A stretch of 64,000 bases of DNA, from positions 145,196,982 to 145,260,981 of the forward strand of contig CM041781.1 in the NCBI GenBank assembly GCA_023374045.1. Direction: 5' to 3'. The notes below the pieces were generated by a model, which was not told the DNA's origin, did not search any database, and saw only the letters and a list, made by a program, of their open reading frames with translations. Of this stretch, positions 12,869 through 22,900 are shown one piece after another. Source of the stretch: Limonium bicolor. Lineage: Eukaryota > Streptophyta > Magnoliopsida > Caryophyllales > Plumbaginaceae. Both the position numbers and the translations under genes were made by a program. The stretch's first letter is position 1; each line of letters starts with the position of its first letter.

Positions 12869-13312
12869 ATCAGGTTGTATAATTCAGTCAACTAACTAAA
12901 AGCACGAGCCCTGGGATTTTGCTACGTTTACCAAGCAGACTGTAGAAGCAACTCACCAAAAAAAAAATCAACAGTTTGCATTCAAACTAGATGGCAAACG
13001 TTCGGTACAATTTAGTACACCTATGGTGGGGATGGGACGGGAGAACACATCCAAATTGCAGCATGGATACTCAGAGAACACAACACAGCAAACCGTAGTT
13101 TACTTTACAGCAGCACTAATTACTCATTTTAACAAGAACATCACTAATTACTGATAAATACCAAATTAGACTGAAGCATACTTTACGAGCAGACAGGTTG
13201 TATAATTCAGTCAACTAACTACAAGCACGAGTTCTGGGATTTTGCTATGTTTACCAAGCAGATTGTAGAAGCAACTCACCAAATAAAATAATTCGACAGT
13301 TTGCATCCAGTT
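12869..13312 (+). repeat. Internal direct duplication in the CACTA element
   Basis: A block of about 115 bases beginning GGTTGTATAATTCAGTCAAC occurs at about 12873-12990 and again at about 13196-13312, with roughly 90 percent identity by eye. A second pair ('gatggga.gggagaacac...aaattgcagca') at about 12277 and 13030 shows the duplication is larger. A third short pair ('gaggctggctaat.aacaattcattgt') lies at 12359 and 12402. Confidence 0.7.
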
Positions 13313-13894
13313 TCCCGGTGAGATCAGATAACTGGAGTCGGATCGCCGCTTGCTCTCTCACGATGTTCTCTATCACCAAACTGGAACAGCTTTCGTAGAA
13401 ACCGTTCAATGTTCAATGCCCAAGATAGACAACTCTGATATCTTTGATAGGTTTAGCCTATCTTTCTCCCAATAATCCTCCCAAGAGGCATAACAATGTA
13501 CACATGTCCCCTTCCTAATCCCCTTACCATCTATTTATACTAGTTAAGTGCAGCACAGAATTACCCTTGAGCCCCCCTACTAAACCAATAATCCTAGTCC
13601 TAACAGTGGCCAATAGAAAAATACAGCAGAAGAATGGTGAAAATTAATAATGCTGTATGCAGTGAAAATACATTCTCCTTCAACACCAAATGTCAAGATA
13701 ATATTCATTTTACTGGCTCAAATCACAATTCAATATTTTCAAGCAGATCTCTAACACCCGTTTTTTTTATTAAATATTACTAATAAACTATTAAAAGTAG
13801 TTTATATTTTATGAAAATAAAGTAATTAATTGGCTTCTGAACATCATAGACCTGAGCAGTAATGCTTTAAATGAGAAACTACAATCAAAGAAAC

Positions 13895-15387
13895 CTTTTT
13901 CAAGGATGCTCTGCTATCATAGACCTCAACAGTAAGAATCACTTCCGCATACCTTATGCGCAAATGTTCACGAGCATTTGACGCCTTCATCTGCCAGATA
14001 TTGAAATGAGAATATTTTTATGTAGCCAGAATATGCATTAATGCCCAAATAGGATTTTTCAAATCGGTTACTTAAAATATAGCATATCCTGAAAGATTTG
14101 GCTGTCCAACTTCACATAACTACACACATCACTCAGGATCAAAGATATGGATTTAGTACACAGGTCAAAAGGGAAACCTTAGATGGATTGACAAAGAACT
14201 CAAGAGTTCTCAGCCTTCCAAGATTTTCAGAAGAGAAGGCAGCAAGCTTCTTTTTCCTGCAATTATCTCTGCAAAAACCAAAGCAAGTTGGCAATGAAAA
14301 GAGGTAACTGGAAGATATATGCTAACAAAGTAAACACCATTATATCACACACATACTTGAGCGAGTGAAGTTGGGCTGAAGCTCTATCTTCCTTTTGTTT
14401 CTCCCGGAAACTTGCAAGCTCCTCTAACTTTGCAATAACATTGTCCTATATAATAGAAAGTCCACGCCATTGATCAAAAAGAATGTAAGAAGCATTGGTT
14501 TACGGATACAAGGACTAACGTCCCACAACATATATATACACATCATGCAAACTGTGTCATGACTAACACAAGCTTCCAATGAAATAGCACAAGGAAAACC
14601 ATACCGTTACAATAAACAGACAGGAGGTTATGGACCGGGGGGCAAAGCTTTGAGTTTGGGAAATAATTTTATATAAATATACCAGTTTATTAGAAAAACT
14701 AAATTTTATAAAACAATTCTGTAAAAAGTTGAAGTAAGTGACCCCAAGGTTTCATACTTAGGGTCCGCCACTGTTATCAACATAGTAAACCCCATGTCCA
14801 ATGTTGAAAAGGAAACACGTTGACATTCCGTTATTGAATAACATCGAAGGCAACTGAAATTCTCTTCACTTTATGCAACCGCAATCTAAATTGTCACTTT
14901 TGTCACTAAAATCTGATCATACAAGCAGCATCCTGAATAAAAACAAGAATGAATGTAACGTAGTTTCAATTGTCAGAAACATAACGACCAGAAAACAACT
15001 ATCTCAGACACTATGGACATGATTGATCTAAGAGGCTATGCATCCCCTTTACATGATAAACTAGCTAGTACATGATAACACACTAATATGCTTTGCATTT
15101 TCTGAATGTGACAGTTAAATAAACAAGACATACAGGAAAAGGTAGGAATGTGCAAATCAAGAAACATACAATGACAAATGTAAAACAAGGGAATCAAGCA
15201 GGTAGAGTACTTGGAATTTCACTGGTTGCCCGTGTGTAATCTTTTTTTCCCCTTTTCCTGGAGCTTGCATCTTTTTTGTTCGAGTTTTTGTCACAGTTCC
15301 TGAAGAAGAGCTAACTCCAGTCTCTTGTGGGGTTAGGCAACTCATTTGTGCAGAGCCTTCTTCTCCATTCAGTGTTCTGTCGTCTTC
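13895..15387 (-). pseudogene. Captured host-gene exons resembling SNAPC3/SRD2
   Basis: Four exons on the - strand have consensus GT-AG borders and compatible phases: 15387-15211 (59 codons), 14445-14357 (89 nt), 14268-14178 (91 nt) and 13990-13895 (96 nt). Acceptors read TATATAG, TTTTTGCAG and ATCTGGCAG; one donor is GTATGT. Visible protein blocks are a polar region with TKTRTKKMQAPGK, a charged helix (AKLEELASFREKQKEDRASA, then QLHSLK), and REHLRIRYAEVILTVEVYDS. From memory the last two resemble plant SNAPC3/SRD2, the snRNA-promoter-binding complex subunit needed for snRNA transcription. The following conserved exons of that family are not seen, so the copy is 3' truncated. The frame is open across all four exons. 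The 5' part probably extends toward 16400. Identity is tentative; the exon structure is well supported. Confidence 0.6.
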
Positions 15388-16160
15388 CTTGCCAATAAGT
15401 TTCCAGAGAGTAGAAGGTCAAGTTCATGTCATGATCAAGTTTATATATCCACTAAAATACTTCAGATTTAGGCAAACAAGTACACAAACCAATAGTATCA
15501 CATCAGCAAAAAACAAAAGCAAGTTCTACTCTGAGGAGAGCATATAAATTTCAAAAAGAATTGAAAATAACCACAACATGCTGGAGGAGCAGGACGTCAT
15601 GTTACATGCAAGTTGTAATTATGGATGTGTTACCACAATGAATGAAAAAGATAAGACAAATAACAAAGAAAGGAATCAGTTCTAAACACCCATAATGACC
15701 TTATGTATAAACCATGACCATGCTATATACTCATCAACTCGTTGAACAAATCTGAAACACAAACATCAGTAAGATAATCTGTCAGCAAAGAAACAAGCTG
15801 AGATAATATAATGACATATGAAATAGAGTTGATCTCAGCAACACTGGACAAAAGGGAATATAGAAAAATCAAGCAGAAATTTAGGCAAAGAACTGCATAT
15901 CTTTTCCCCTTTAAATTCATATATCGTTGTGACACTATATTTCTAAGCATGCAAAAATGAACATTAAATCAATCACCATAAGGAGATGCGCAACAATTTG
16001 GAGACTCGAGGCAAAAACAAACATTAACACCAGAAGAAAAGAAGAAGTACAGATAATCGGTGACTATACTCCAATAGATTCACCTTTAGCGAACGCAATC
16101 AGAAACTGCTATATATTACAGAGCTCAAAGCTCAGCAAATTCGGAAAGCCAGAAGAAAAG

Positions 16161-16241
16161 AAAACGGAACTCTACCAACTCGAAAAGAAAACGGAACTCT
16201 ACCAACTCGAAAAGAAAACGGAACTCTACCAACTCGAAAAG
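16161..16241. repeat. Three perfect 27-bp tandem repeats
   Basis: Three consecutive units begin AAAACGGAACTCTACCAACT at 16161, 16188 and 16215. The unit is nine codons long, so a + strand frame (15957-16244) repeats KTELYQLEK three times. On the - strand the repeat lies upstream of the captured exons, where 5' untranslated sequence would be expected. I favour the non-coding reading. Confidence 0.8.
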
Positions 16242-16598
16242 TAGAGGTCTAGTTGTGATTTGAACTTGCCAGATTATTTCTCGGGGAACAGATTAATTGG
16301 GTCATTGAAAATTTTGCGGTCTGAAGCATGCCAATCTAACCTAAGTGGGCATTGCAAATCCAGGTCGGTAGTAAAATGCGACGAGGTTGTGGCGCGGAGA
16401 ATTCATCAAGATAGTAGCTAATGCTCAGTAACAATTCTCAAACGATCAGAATCGTAGCTTAACCGTTTGTGAAAATAGCGGACGAGATACCAGCTGGCAG
16501 TAGGGTTTTTGGAGACGGGATATCTTTTGTCCGTTTTCGTGCCAATAAAATCGCCCGGACCTTTTGGGTGCGGATGTTAGTGGCCAATTTGACTATCA

Positions 16599-16802
16599 TA
16601 CAACCGGTTGTACGATGTTCACGTACATTTTTGAACAATCTTCATAATTAATTTGAACAACCATCATATAAAGTTGAACAACTTTTATAATAATACATGT
16701 AACTTTTACATCAATATGAACAATCAATACAAAAAACTTGAACAACACTTGAATTCAAAATGAACGGTTGTACTATGTCCCTCGTACAACCGGTTGTACA
16801 AT
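16599..16802. mobile_element. Possible miniature inverted-repeat element
   Basis: A roughly 200-base AT-rich segment starts with TACAACCGGTTGTACGATG and ends with the inverse CTCGTACAACCGGTTGTACA. Each end contains the palindrome GTACAACCGGTTGTAC or nearly so. The inside repeats TTGAACAAC-like words. No clear target duplication is visible, so this may instead be a simple palindromic repeat pair. Confidence 0.4.
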
Positions 16803-18136
16803 AGAATTTGCCGTTAGTGGCGATAGAGATAAAACTATATTCTGTTACTTTTGGTGACCAAAAACGCTATTCTTTAAAGAGGAAACCAAATTTTGGTCTA
16901 TAAAAATATATTATAACGATGAAAATATACTGTTGTCATAAATAGTTATTTGATTACGGGCCCGTTCGATTGCGGCTGTTGAAAAACAGTGGACAAAATG
17001 CAGGGATTAATCTGATAACGATTCGCCGGCGATCTTCAATTTTTAATTTCCAGTGTTCGATGGCTGCGATCGCTTAATTTGGGTTGAAGTTGGCCGAAAG
17101 ACCATTATAACCCCTGATGGATTTTATAAATTTTCAACGAACACTGCTAGTTCTCCTCCTGGTATCATCTTCTTCATTCATCCGCACCAAGAAGCGTAAG
17201 TTTCAAACCTTCAAGTTTCTGTCATCTTGATGAACTGTCTACAGATTCGGTATTTTTATTTGTATCGATTTTCAATCTATCGACGCAGGCTTCTACAGGA
17301 ACTCACGACAGCGTTTTCATTCGGTTGAATAATATCTTGTCCTAGATGCAGACAGAGGTGCTTCTTCTTCAGCAGGGTTCTTCGTTCGAACAGGATGACG
17401 AAGGAGATGGATGACTCATCACATACCAGGGGCAGCTGGGTAAATTTATACCCAATCGAAAGAGGAAAAGCGCGTTCAGAATTACAAACGCAGGGTTTAC
17501 CTGCGTTTCCTTAAAGCTAGATATCAGATTAATGTAGTCGACTTTTGGTTGTGAAAAAGTCACGATTCGCCGGCGAATATATACAAACCAACGAATCGCT
17601 GGGATCGAACGCAACCTACGACCACAAAAAATATTTGGTCGTCTATTTGGTCGTAAATGACCCATTTTCTTGTAGTGACCCACGTGGTTAACAAGGCTAT
17701 TACATATACATTGTATCGGTCTGATGGACTAGATTCCCGAGCGACTACACATTTTTGTCCCTTTCCATTAACAACAACAACATACATATACCTTCCAACT
17801 GTACCGAGTATTTAACACCTAATGCCGATAACAATTTCGGTCTTACTACACCTACTGTACATATACAACTTAAATGACTACCCATGTACAAACGACTACC
17901 CCGTCCTACTCTTGAACGGCTTCCAGCTCCTTGTACCTGAAATAGGAAAAAGAAGAGAAAGGGTGGCCCCCAAGGGGCTCAGCACCTTTGCTGGTATGGT
18001 AATCCCGCAGCCCGCATGCTACCGGGCCACGCACAACTATTTGTCATCTTAGCATGCAGTTGATTACATTTAAATCATGCATGTACTCCAATAACACAAA
18101 ACACATTACATACACACAACAATAGGGCTCAACAAA

Positions 18137-18141
18137 CAGAC
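18137..18141. repeat. Target-site duplication of the Tat element, left copy
   Basis: CAGAC just before the 5' LTR is repeated at 27752-27756 just after the 3' LTR. A 5-bp duplication is standard for LTR retrotransposon integration and confirms both outer borders. Confidence 0.85.
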
Positions 18142-18502
18142 TGAAGAGGGAAAAATATAAGAGTAAAGTAAGAAAGACATCCGGTCTCCTGGGACTGGAA
18201 GAATACCCTGGATATCATCAGGCCGGAACGCGTTCTGGCCAAATAGGCAGTCAAATATCTCATTTATGTACGAGTGCCAGCCTGGCAACCAAAAGAGAGA
18301 GACAGGCTGGCAACCCCCGATCTAACAATGTAAACATTATAAATAAGAGAACACCCCCATAAGAGGGACAGGCTTGACACTTTTGCACAATACATATGTC
18401 GTCTCTCTTCATAGAGCTCTCTCCCTGCGTAATTGGTTTAGGATCAGGTACGCAGCAAGATTAACCAAGGAACAGGGGGGAGGGTAAATTATTACCTTTT
18501 CA
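18142..18502 (+). repeat. 5' LTR of the Tat element (361 bp)
   Basis: It begins TGAAGAGGG and ends CCTTTTCA, and matches 27389-27751 along its full length with a few substitutions and small gaps. It holds a near-perfect 20-base palindrome GGCCGGAACGCGTTCTGGCC (18221-18240, 18 of 20 symmetric) and the inverted words GCCAGCCTGGCAACC and CAGGCTGGCAACC. A TATA box follows. The short LTR contrasts with the 4.6-5.6 kb LTRs around it. Confidence 0.9.
18338..18345 (+). promoter_or_regulatory. TATA box of the Tat 5' LTR
   Basis: TATAAATA lies about 165 bases before the LTR end and is conserved at 27589-27596 in the 3' LTR. Transcription would start about 30 bases downstream. Confidence 0.65.
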
Positions 18503-18504
18503 TT

Positions 18505-18521
18505 TGGCGCCGTCTGTGGGA
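18505..18521 (+). other. Primer-binding site of the Tat element
   Basis: TGGCGCCGTCTGTGGGA starts two bases after the LTR. It fits priming by a tRNA ending in GGCGCCA, as usual in the Tat/Athila branch. I cannot fix the exact tRNA by eye. Confidence 0.75.
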
Positions 18522-18656
18522 AAAGAACAGCTCAAGATCTTTCTTAGCAACAACGAGTCCACCGGAGGTAGTCTGATTACGAATAAAATAGTGAAGCTCT
18601 GAAACTTTGGGATTGTGTCTTTTGCAGGTACAAACGAAGAAGGTGCGCGTGCAGGA

Positions 18657-20045
18657 ATGGCTCCAAGAACAAGGAAAACATCTCGACCTGATGGCGAGGT
18701 CAACAATGCAGGAATGACCGAAAATAACAGAGCGGAGGCTGAGGGTGCGATCTCCAAGAAAGCACTAGAGGAGATGCTAAAAAGTCTAGTCAGAACCATC
18801 GATGAAAGGATAGTGGAGGGAAATGAGATCTTGCAGCAAGAACTGATGCAGCGAGATGAGGAGTACCAAAAGAAATGGGAAGACATGACTGAAGCGCTCG
18901 AATCACTCAAAAACAGCGGCTCTGAAGCAAGCAACAACCGAAGAAAGGAGCAGCCAGGGAAAACTCTGATCATCAACGAGGAGACTGAGGAGGACGATTC
19001 AATTGATTTGACTCTTTATCCCTTCTCCGAGAAAATCAGGAAAGCAAAACTTCCTCCCCACTTTGTTGCACCAGCAGTGGAGAAATACGATGGAACGGGG
19101 GACCCTGCTCTTCACATCAAAAGATTTATGTCCGCAATGAACACACAAGGGATAAGTTCTCTCGCCCTTTGTAATTTGTTTCCAGGAACATTGTCCAAAA
19201 GAGCACTCAGTTGGATCTCAACAAGACCCTCACAGTCGATCTCAAGCTTCAAACAATTGACCGAGGAGTTCCAGCAGTATTTCGCCGCAAGCGAAAAAAT
19301 CAAAAAAGAAACAATAGAGCTAATGGATCTCAAGCAGCGAAAAGGAGAGACGGTGAAAGAATTCAGTGAAATATTTCATAAACAGGTAGCGGAAATCGAT
19401 GACATTGATGAAAAAATTCTGATCAAGGCTTTTGGAAACGGGTTAGCACAACCGAGGCTAGCTGGGAAGATCGCGACAAAGGCTCGAAAAACCCATGGGG
19501 AACTGGCTGAGATGATTCACGATTTTCTAAAGTCGGAGGTGGCGGAGAATAAGGCCAGAGACTTGGCAAATAGCTTCAGGGCGATTGGCGACAAAAAGGG
19601 AGGACAGAGTGGGAATGGCTCATCCGGCAACACGTCAGGAGGTTCATCCAGGGGAAGTTCAAGATACAAACCTTATTACAAAGCCCCATCCCAAGGACCG
19701 CAGTATCAGAACGCCAGGGTTGCTGTCCAAATCGATCCAGGAAGGTATGCGGCGACAGTCAAAGAAGGATATTTGCCCCCACCAAAGAAGCCTTATCCAG
19801 GAGAGATCCCAGTAGCCTTCTGTGAATATCATGGCTGCAAGAGTCACAGAACCGCAAATTGTGCCACTCTGGCCAAGGAGTTGCGAGTCATCGAAGAAGA
19901 AAAGAAGAGCAAAGGAAAACAGATGGCGGGCCAGCAGAAACAGTATGGTAGGCAAAACCAGTTCCCCTCTCGAAATCACCAGGAGGAAGAGGTCCATCCA
20001 GAGCTGAATCACGGCAAGTCGGTCGGTATGATCTCAGGTCTGTAA
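18657..20045 (+). CDS. Gag polyprotein of the Tat element
   Basis: Gag forms the virus-like particle that packages element RNA. The first ATG of the open frame is at 18657 (MAPRTRKTSRP); the frame is open upstream to 18615 without ATG. A charged coiled-coil-like N-terminus (about residues 25-95) is followed by the retrotransposon gag core: LPPHFVAPAVEKYDGTGDP, then LCNLFPGTLSKRALSWIS, FKQLTEEFQQYFAAS and LKQRKGETVKEFSEIF. A Gly/Ser-rich linker and a zinc-finger-like CEYHGCKSHRTANC (about 19823) close it. It ends at TAA (20043-20045) a few bases beyond a possible splice donor, so the unspliced message would give Gag alone and the spliced message Gag-Pro-Pol. A CAG/GT pair at 18567/18626 hints at a short 5' leader intron, which is uncertain. 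This is the one intact ORF in the element. Confidence 0.85.
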   Translation: MAPRTRKTSRPDGEVNNAGMTENNRAEAEGAISKKALEEMLKSLVRTIDERIVEGNEILQQELMQRDEEYQKKWEDMTEALESLKNSGSEASNNRRKEQPGKTLIINEETEEDDSIDLTLYPFSEKIRKAKLPPHFVAPAVEKYDGTGDPALHIKRFMSAMNTQGISSLALCNLFPGTLSKRALSWISTRPSQSISSFKQLTEEFQQYFAASEKIKKETIELMDLKQRKGETVKEFSEIFHKQVAEIDDIDEKILIKAFGNGLAQPRLAGKIATKARKTHGELAEMIHDFLKSEVAENKARDLANSFRAIGDKKGGQSGNGSSGNTSGGSSRGSSRYKPYYKAPSQGPQYQNARVAVQIDPGRYAATVKEGYLPPPKKPYPGEIPVAFCEYHGCKSHRTANCATLAKELRVIEEEKKSKGKQMAGQQKQYGRQNQFPSRNHQEEEVHPELNHGKSVGMISGL

Positions 20046-20233
20046 GAAGGTGAAGAAGTTTTTTGTTTCTTTAAACATTGGATAGGTCCGGTCATACCGG
20101 TAGTCAGGCGAAAATGGTGTAATTGGTTTCTTTTTTCTCAGGAAAGACATACATTGTAAAAACAAACCTTCCGGCAAATTACTTCCGGAAAGAATAGAAG
20201 TCTAATAAACTTTTTCTTTAAGCAAATTCTCAG
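20038..20233 (+). other. Candidate spliceable intron between gag and pro
   Basis: The segment is bounded by CTCAG/GTCTGTAAG at 20037/20038 and TTCTCAG/GTCTC at 20233/20234. A second acceptor, CTTTTCAG, ends at 20245. Removing the segment to either acceptor is phase-compatible: exon 1 ends one base into a codon and the protease frame accepts exactly that. The gag stop codon lies inside. The donor is not a strong consensus. The ends share the direct repeat TCTCAGGTCT, so an inserted segment is an alternative. Ogre-type Tat elements are known to use an intron in the gag-pol region. Confidence 0.55.
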
Positions 20234-20245
20234 GTCTCTTTTCAG

Positions 20246-21150
20246 AAGTAGGACCGCTGACCCCAAACGAAAGGAAAAGACATATTCATGCAGTACATCA
20301 GGAGCTCCCGGAAAGAAAAATCGCCAAACGAGAAAGTCTTCCGCAGATTTTCTTTACAGATGAAGACGAAGAAGGGGTGTTATATCCCCACAACGATCCA
20401 CTTGTCATTCGGGCGCAAGTAAATGACAGGATGATGGAAGAAATCTTGATAGATAGCGGAGCTGGAGTGAATGTCATATCAACCGAGGCGGTTAAAAAGC
20501 TGGAAATCCCAGAAAATAAAGTAAAACCATACTCAGCGGTCCTCGGAGGCTTTGTTGGGGGCGTTTCCACCAGGTCCTCAGGAAGCATATACTTCACCAT
20601 AACATTGGGGCTAGGAGACGAGCGGAGAACCGAAAGACTTACAGCTTTCATCGTGCCGGGACTTTCCGGATACAATATGTATCTCGATCGACCGGGGATT
20701 AATGCCTTCAAAGCAATATGCAGCACTCACCACCTAAAAATGAAGTATTTAACTAAGACTGGAAAGGTGGTAACCATAAAAGGAAGTCAAAGGATGGCTC
20801 GAATCTGTGAAGTCCGCATCATGGAGGGTATGCCGGAAGAAGGAATGGTTAAAACGGTAGGGTCAGACAAGGAATTCAAGGGAAAACTACCTCTCCCACC
20901 GGAGCCGGATCAAAATACAGAAGGCTGTGGAACTTCTAAAGACTCACCAAGAGAGGTACACTTAAAAAGTGACCCTTCTAAATTTTTTAAAATAGGGAAT
21001 GCATTCGGCAATGGAGAGCAAACTCACCTGATGAGATTCCTGGAAAAAAGAAGGACAACTTTTGCCTGGAGTACGGATGACATGCCCGGAATAGACCCAA
21101 GCGTTATCCGGCATGACCTACAAGTAGATCCGAAGCACCCAGCCATCCGG
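20246..21150 (+). pseudogene. Aspartic protease domain and start of pol, Tat element
   Basis: The protease cleaves the Gag-Pol polyprotein. The region leads with LTPNERKRHIHAVHQELPER, then HNDPLVI, and carries the aspartic protease site ILIDSGAGVNV (Asp at about 20452), then the flap-like GGFVGG segment and YLDRPGIN. The Asp-Ser-Gly form replaces the usual Asp-Thr-Gly and may still be active. The frame continues to the start of reverse transcriptase (FAWSTDDMPGIDPSVIRHDL) and ends at a TAG (21151-21153) at a place where related elements read through with glutamine or a similar residue, so it is a decay stop. The listed first codon is the first base after the likely splice acceptor. Confidence 0.8.
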
Positions 21151-21153
21151 TAG

Positions 21154-22492
21154 AGAAAAAGAATAATAGGAGAAGAAAGGGACCTTGCGGCACGCGCTGA
21201 GGTGCAAAAACTGCTCAAGGCTAGATTCATCAGAGAAGTGTCTTATCCCAAGTGGCTGGCCAACGTTGTAATGGTTAAAAAGTCAAATGGCAAATGGAGA
21301 ATGTGTGTAGATTTTACGGACCTAAATAAAGCGTGTCCTAAAGACTTCTACCCATTACCATCAATAGATAGATTAGTCGTCTCAACGGGGATACAATCAA
21401 ATAAGGATGAATGAAGAAGATTCGGAAAAAACATCCTTTATTACCTCGGCCGGAACCTTTTTCTACAAGGTAATGCCTTTTGGATTAAAAAATGCGGGAG
21501 CAACCTTCCAAAGAATGATAGACAAAGTTTTCAAACAACAATTAGCCCGAAACGTGGAGGCATATATTGATGATATTGTGGTGAGAAGCAATTCTTGGAC
21601 ACAGCACATGGAAGACCTGAAGGAAACTTTTGACACTCTGGACAGATTCCAAATCAAGCTAAATCCGGAAAAATGTGTATTTGGAGTTACAAAGGGGAAG
21701 TTCTTAGGCTTTATCGTCGGGCAAAGAGGGATTGAGGTGGATCCCGAAAAAACCCAGGCAATTCTCGATCTATCGCCACCGATGAACATTAAAGATGTGC
21801 AAGCATTAAATGGAAGACTCACGGCCTTAGGGAGATTCTGTTCAAAACTCCAAGAGAAGTCAATCCCATTCTTCAACATTCTAAGAAAAAACAAGAGATT
21901 CCAGTGGAGTCAAGAATGTGTAGAAGCCTTTGAAAGGATCAAGGAAATGCTTAGAGAATTGCCAAAATTGGGTGTTCCGGCGCCCGGACAAGACTTATAC
22001 CTCTATCTGTCTGCCACAGATTGGGCGGTGGCGGCCGTGCTAATAATGGAGGAAGAAAAAAAAGAGATACCAGTATATTACACCGGCAAAATCCTAACCC
22101 CAGCGGAAAGTCGGTACACCAACATCGAAAAAATATTGTTTGCATTAGTCGTTGCATCCCGAAAGCTTCGACCTTATTTTCAGTCACACCGGATTTTTGT
22201 TAGAACAAATTGGCCTCTAAAGCAGATAGCAAACAACCCGGACGCATCTGGCTGAATGGTTAGTTGGACTGTCGAACTCACCCAGTACGAAATTCATTTT
22301 CTCCCTCGAACAGCTATAAAAGCACAGGCTTTGGCAGACTTTATAACCGAGACGACCTTTGCCCAGAGGCAAAGAGAGCCCGCAAACCCACATGTCATCT
22401 TAGTTGATGGAGCTCGATGTAAGACTGGAGCGGGAGCCGGAATAGTGGTCCAAACACCAGATGGAAGAACTCTTAACTTTGCGTTCCGGTTG
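21154..22492 (+). pseudogene. Reverse transcriptase and RNase H, Tat element, disrupted
   Basis: Recognisable blocks are FIREVSYPKWLANVVMVKK, WRMCVDFTDLNKACPKD, KVMPFGLKNAGATFQRMIDK and the catalytic EAYIDDIVV (about 21557-21583). Between SIDRLV (about 21375) and the YNQIRM-like segment (about 21393) about 38 bases are missing, which removes the strand carrying the first catalytic aspartate and shifts the frame. RNase H follows (YLYLSATDWAVAAVLI, ESRYTNIEKILFALV) with a TGA at 22253-22255 in its tail, then SWTVELTQYEIHFLPRT. The enzyme is dead. The second, archaeal-like RNase H (VDGARCKTGAGAGIVVQTP) begins at about 22400. Confidence 0.85.
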
Positions 22493-22900
22493 GTTTGAGG
22501 TAACAAATAATGAAGCAGAGTATGAGGCTCTCATACAGGGTTTGGAAATCGCCACTGCCTTAGGGGCAACAGGTTTTTTCTTCTTATAATGAGACAGTAG
22601 CTTCCATTCGTGTCCTTATAAACTTGTCACGTACCTCCAAAAGGGGGGAAATGGAGCTTACCTCTTTAAATTCCTTGTGCAGAATTGGAAATATACTCAG
22701 ACTCAATGTTGGTGGCACGACAAAACGACAATATTTAAGAGGTCAAAGAGGAGAAACTCGGGAAGTACTTGGCCAAAGTCCAAGAGACAAAGGCGAACTT
22801 TCAGAAGTGCGAATTAAGGCATCTTCCCCGAGCGGAAAATATAGAGGCCGATGCGTTGGCCAAATTGGCCAGTATGGCCGAAAGAATGCCTAGTAAAGTC
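22400..22900 (+). pseudogene. Second RNase H-like domain, frameshifted
   Basis: VDGARCKTGAGAGIV (about 22405) and, after a frameshift near 22492, TNNEAEYEALIQGLEIATAL (about 22502) are the signature blocks of the extra RNase H found in Tat-lineage elements. A disordered stretch (22570-22765) follows. The domain end AENIEADALAKLAS is recovered in another frame at about 22832. Two frame changes show decay. Confidence 0.75.

Larger units (their letters stand above)
11079..17677. mobile_element. Non-autonomous CACTA (En/Spm-type) transposon carrying host exons
   Basis: The right end reads TTTTCTTGTAGTG (ends 17677), the inverse of the CACTACAAGAAAA terminus common in plant CACTA elements. It is followed by ACC and then the resumed LTR, so the insertion boundary is clear. 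Both ends carry subterminal repeats of the type GGTCGCTAA or GGTCGT. The left end starts with GGAAAAAAGG after 'ttaaccac'; the expected CACTA bases and one duplicated base appear deleted. No transposase reading frame is visible in 6.6 kb, so it needs a partner for movement. The inside holds a host-gene fragment (13895-15387), duplicated blocks and a possible small nested element. Confidence 0.75.

Noticed and set aside
15957..16244. ORF with three KTELYQLEK repeats
   Set aside because: The repeat is exactly 27 bases so any frame repeats; it lies upstream of the - strand captured exons, where leader sequence is expected.
18500..18976. 158-codon - strand ORF opposite gag
   Set aside because: Shadow of the gag frame; no family resemblance.
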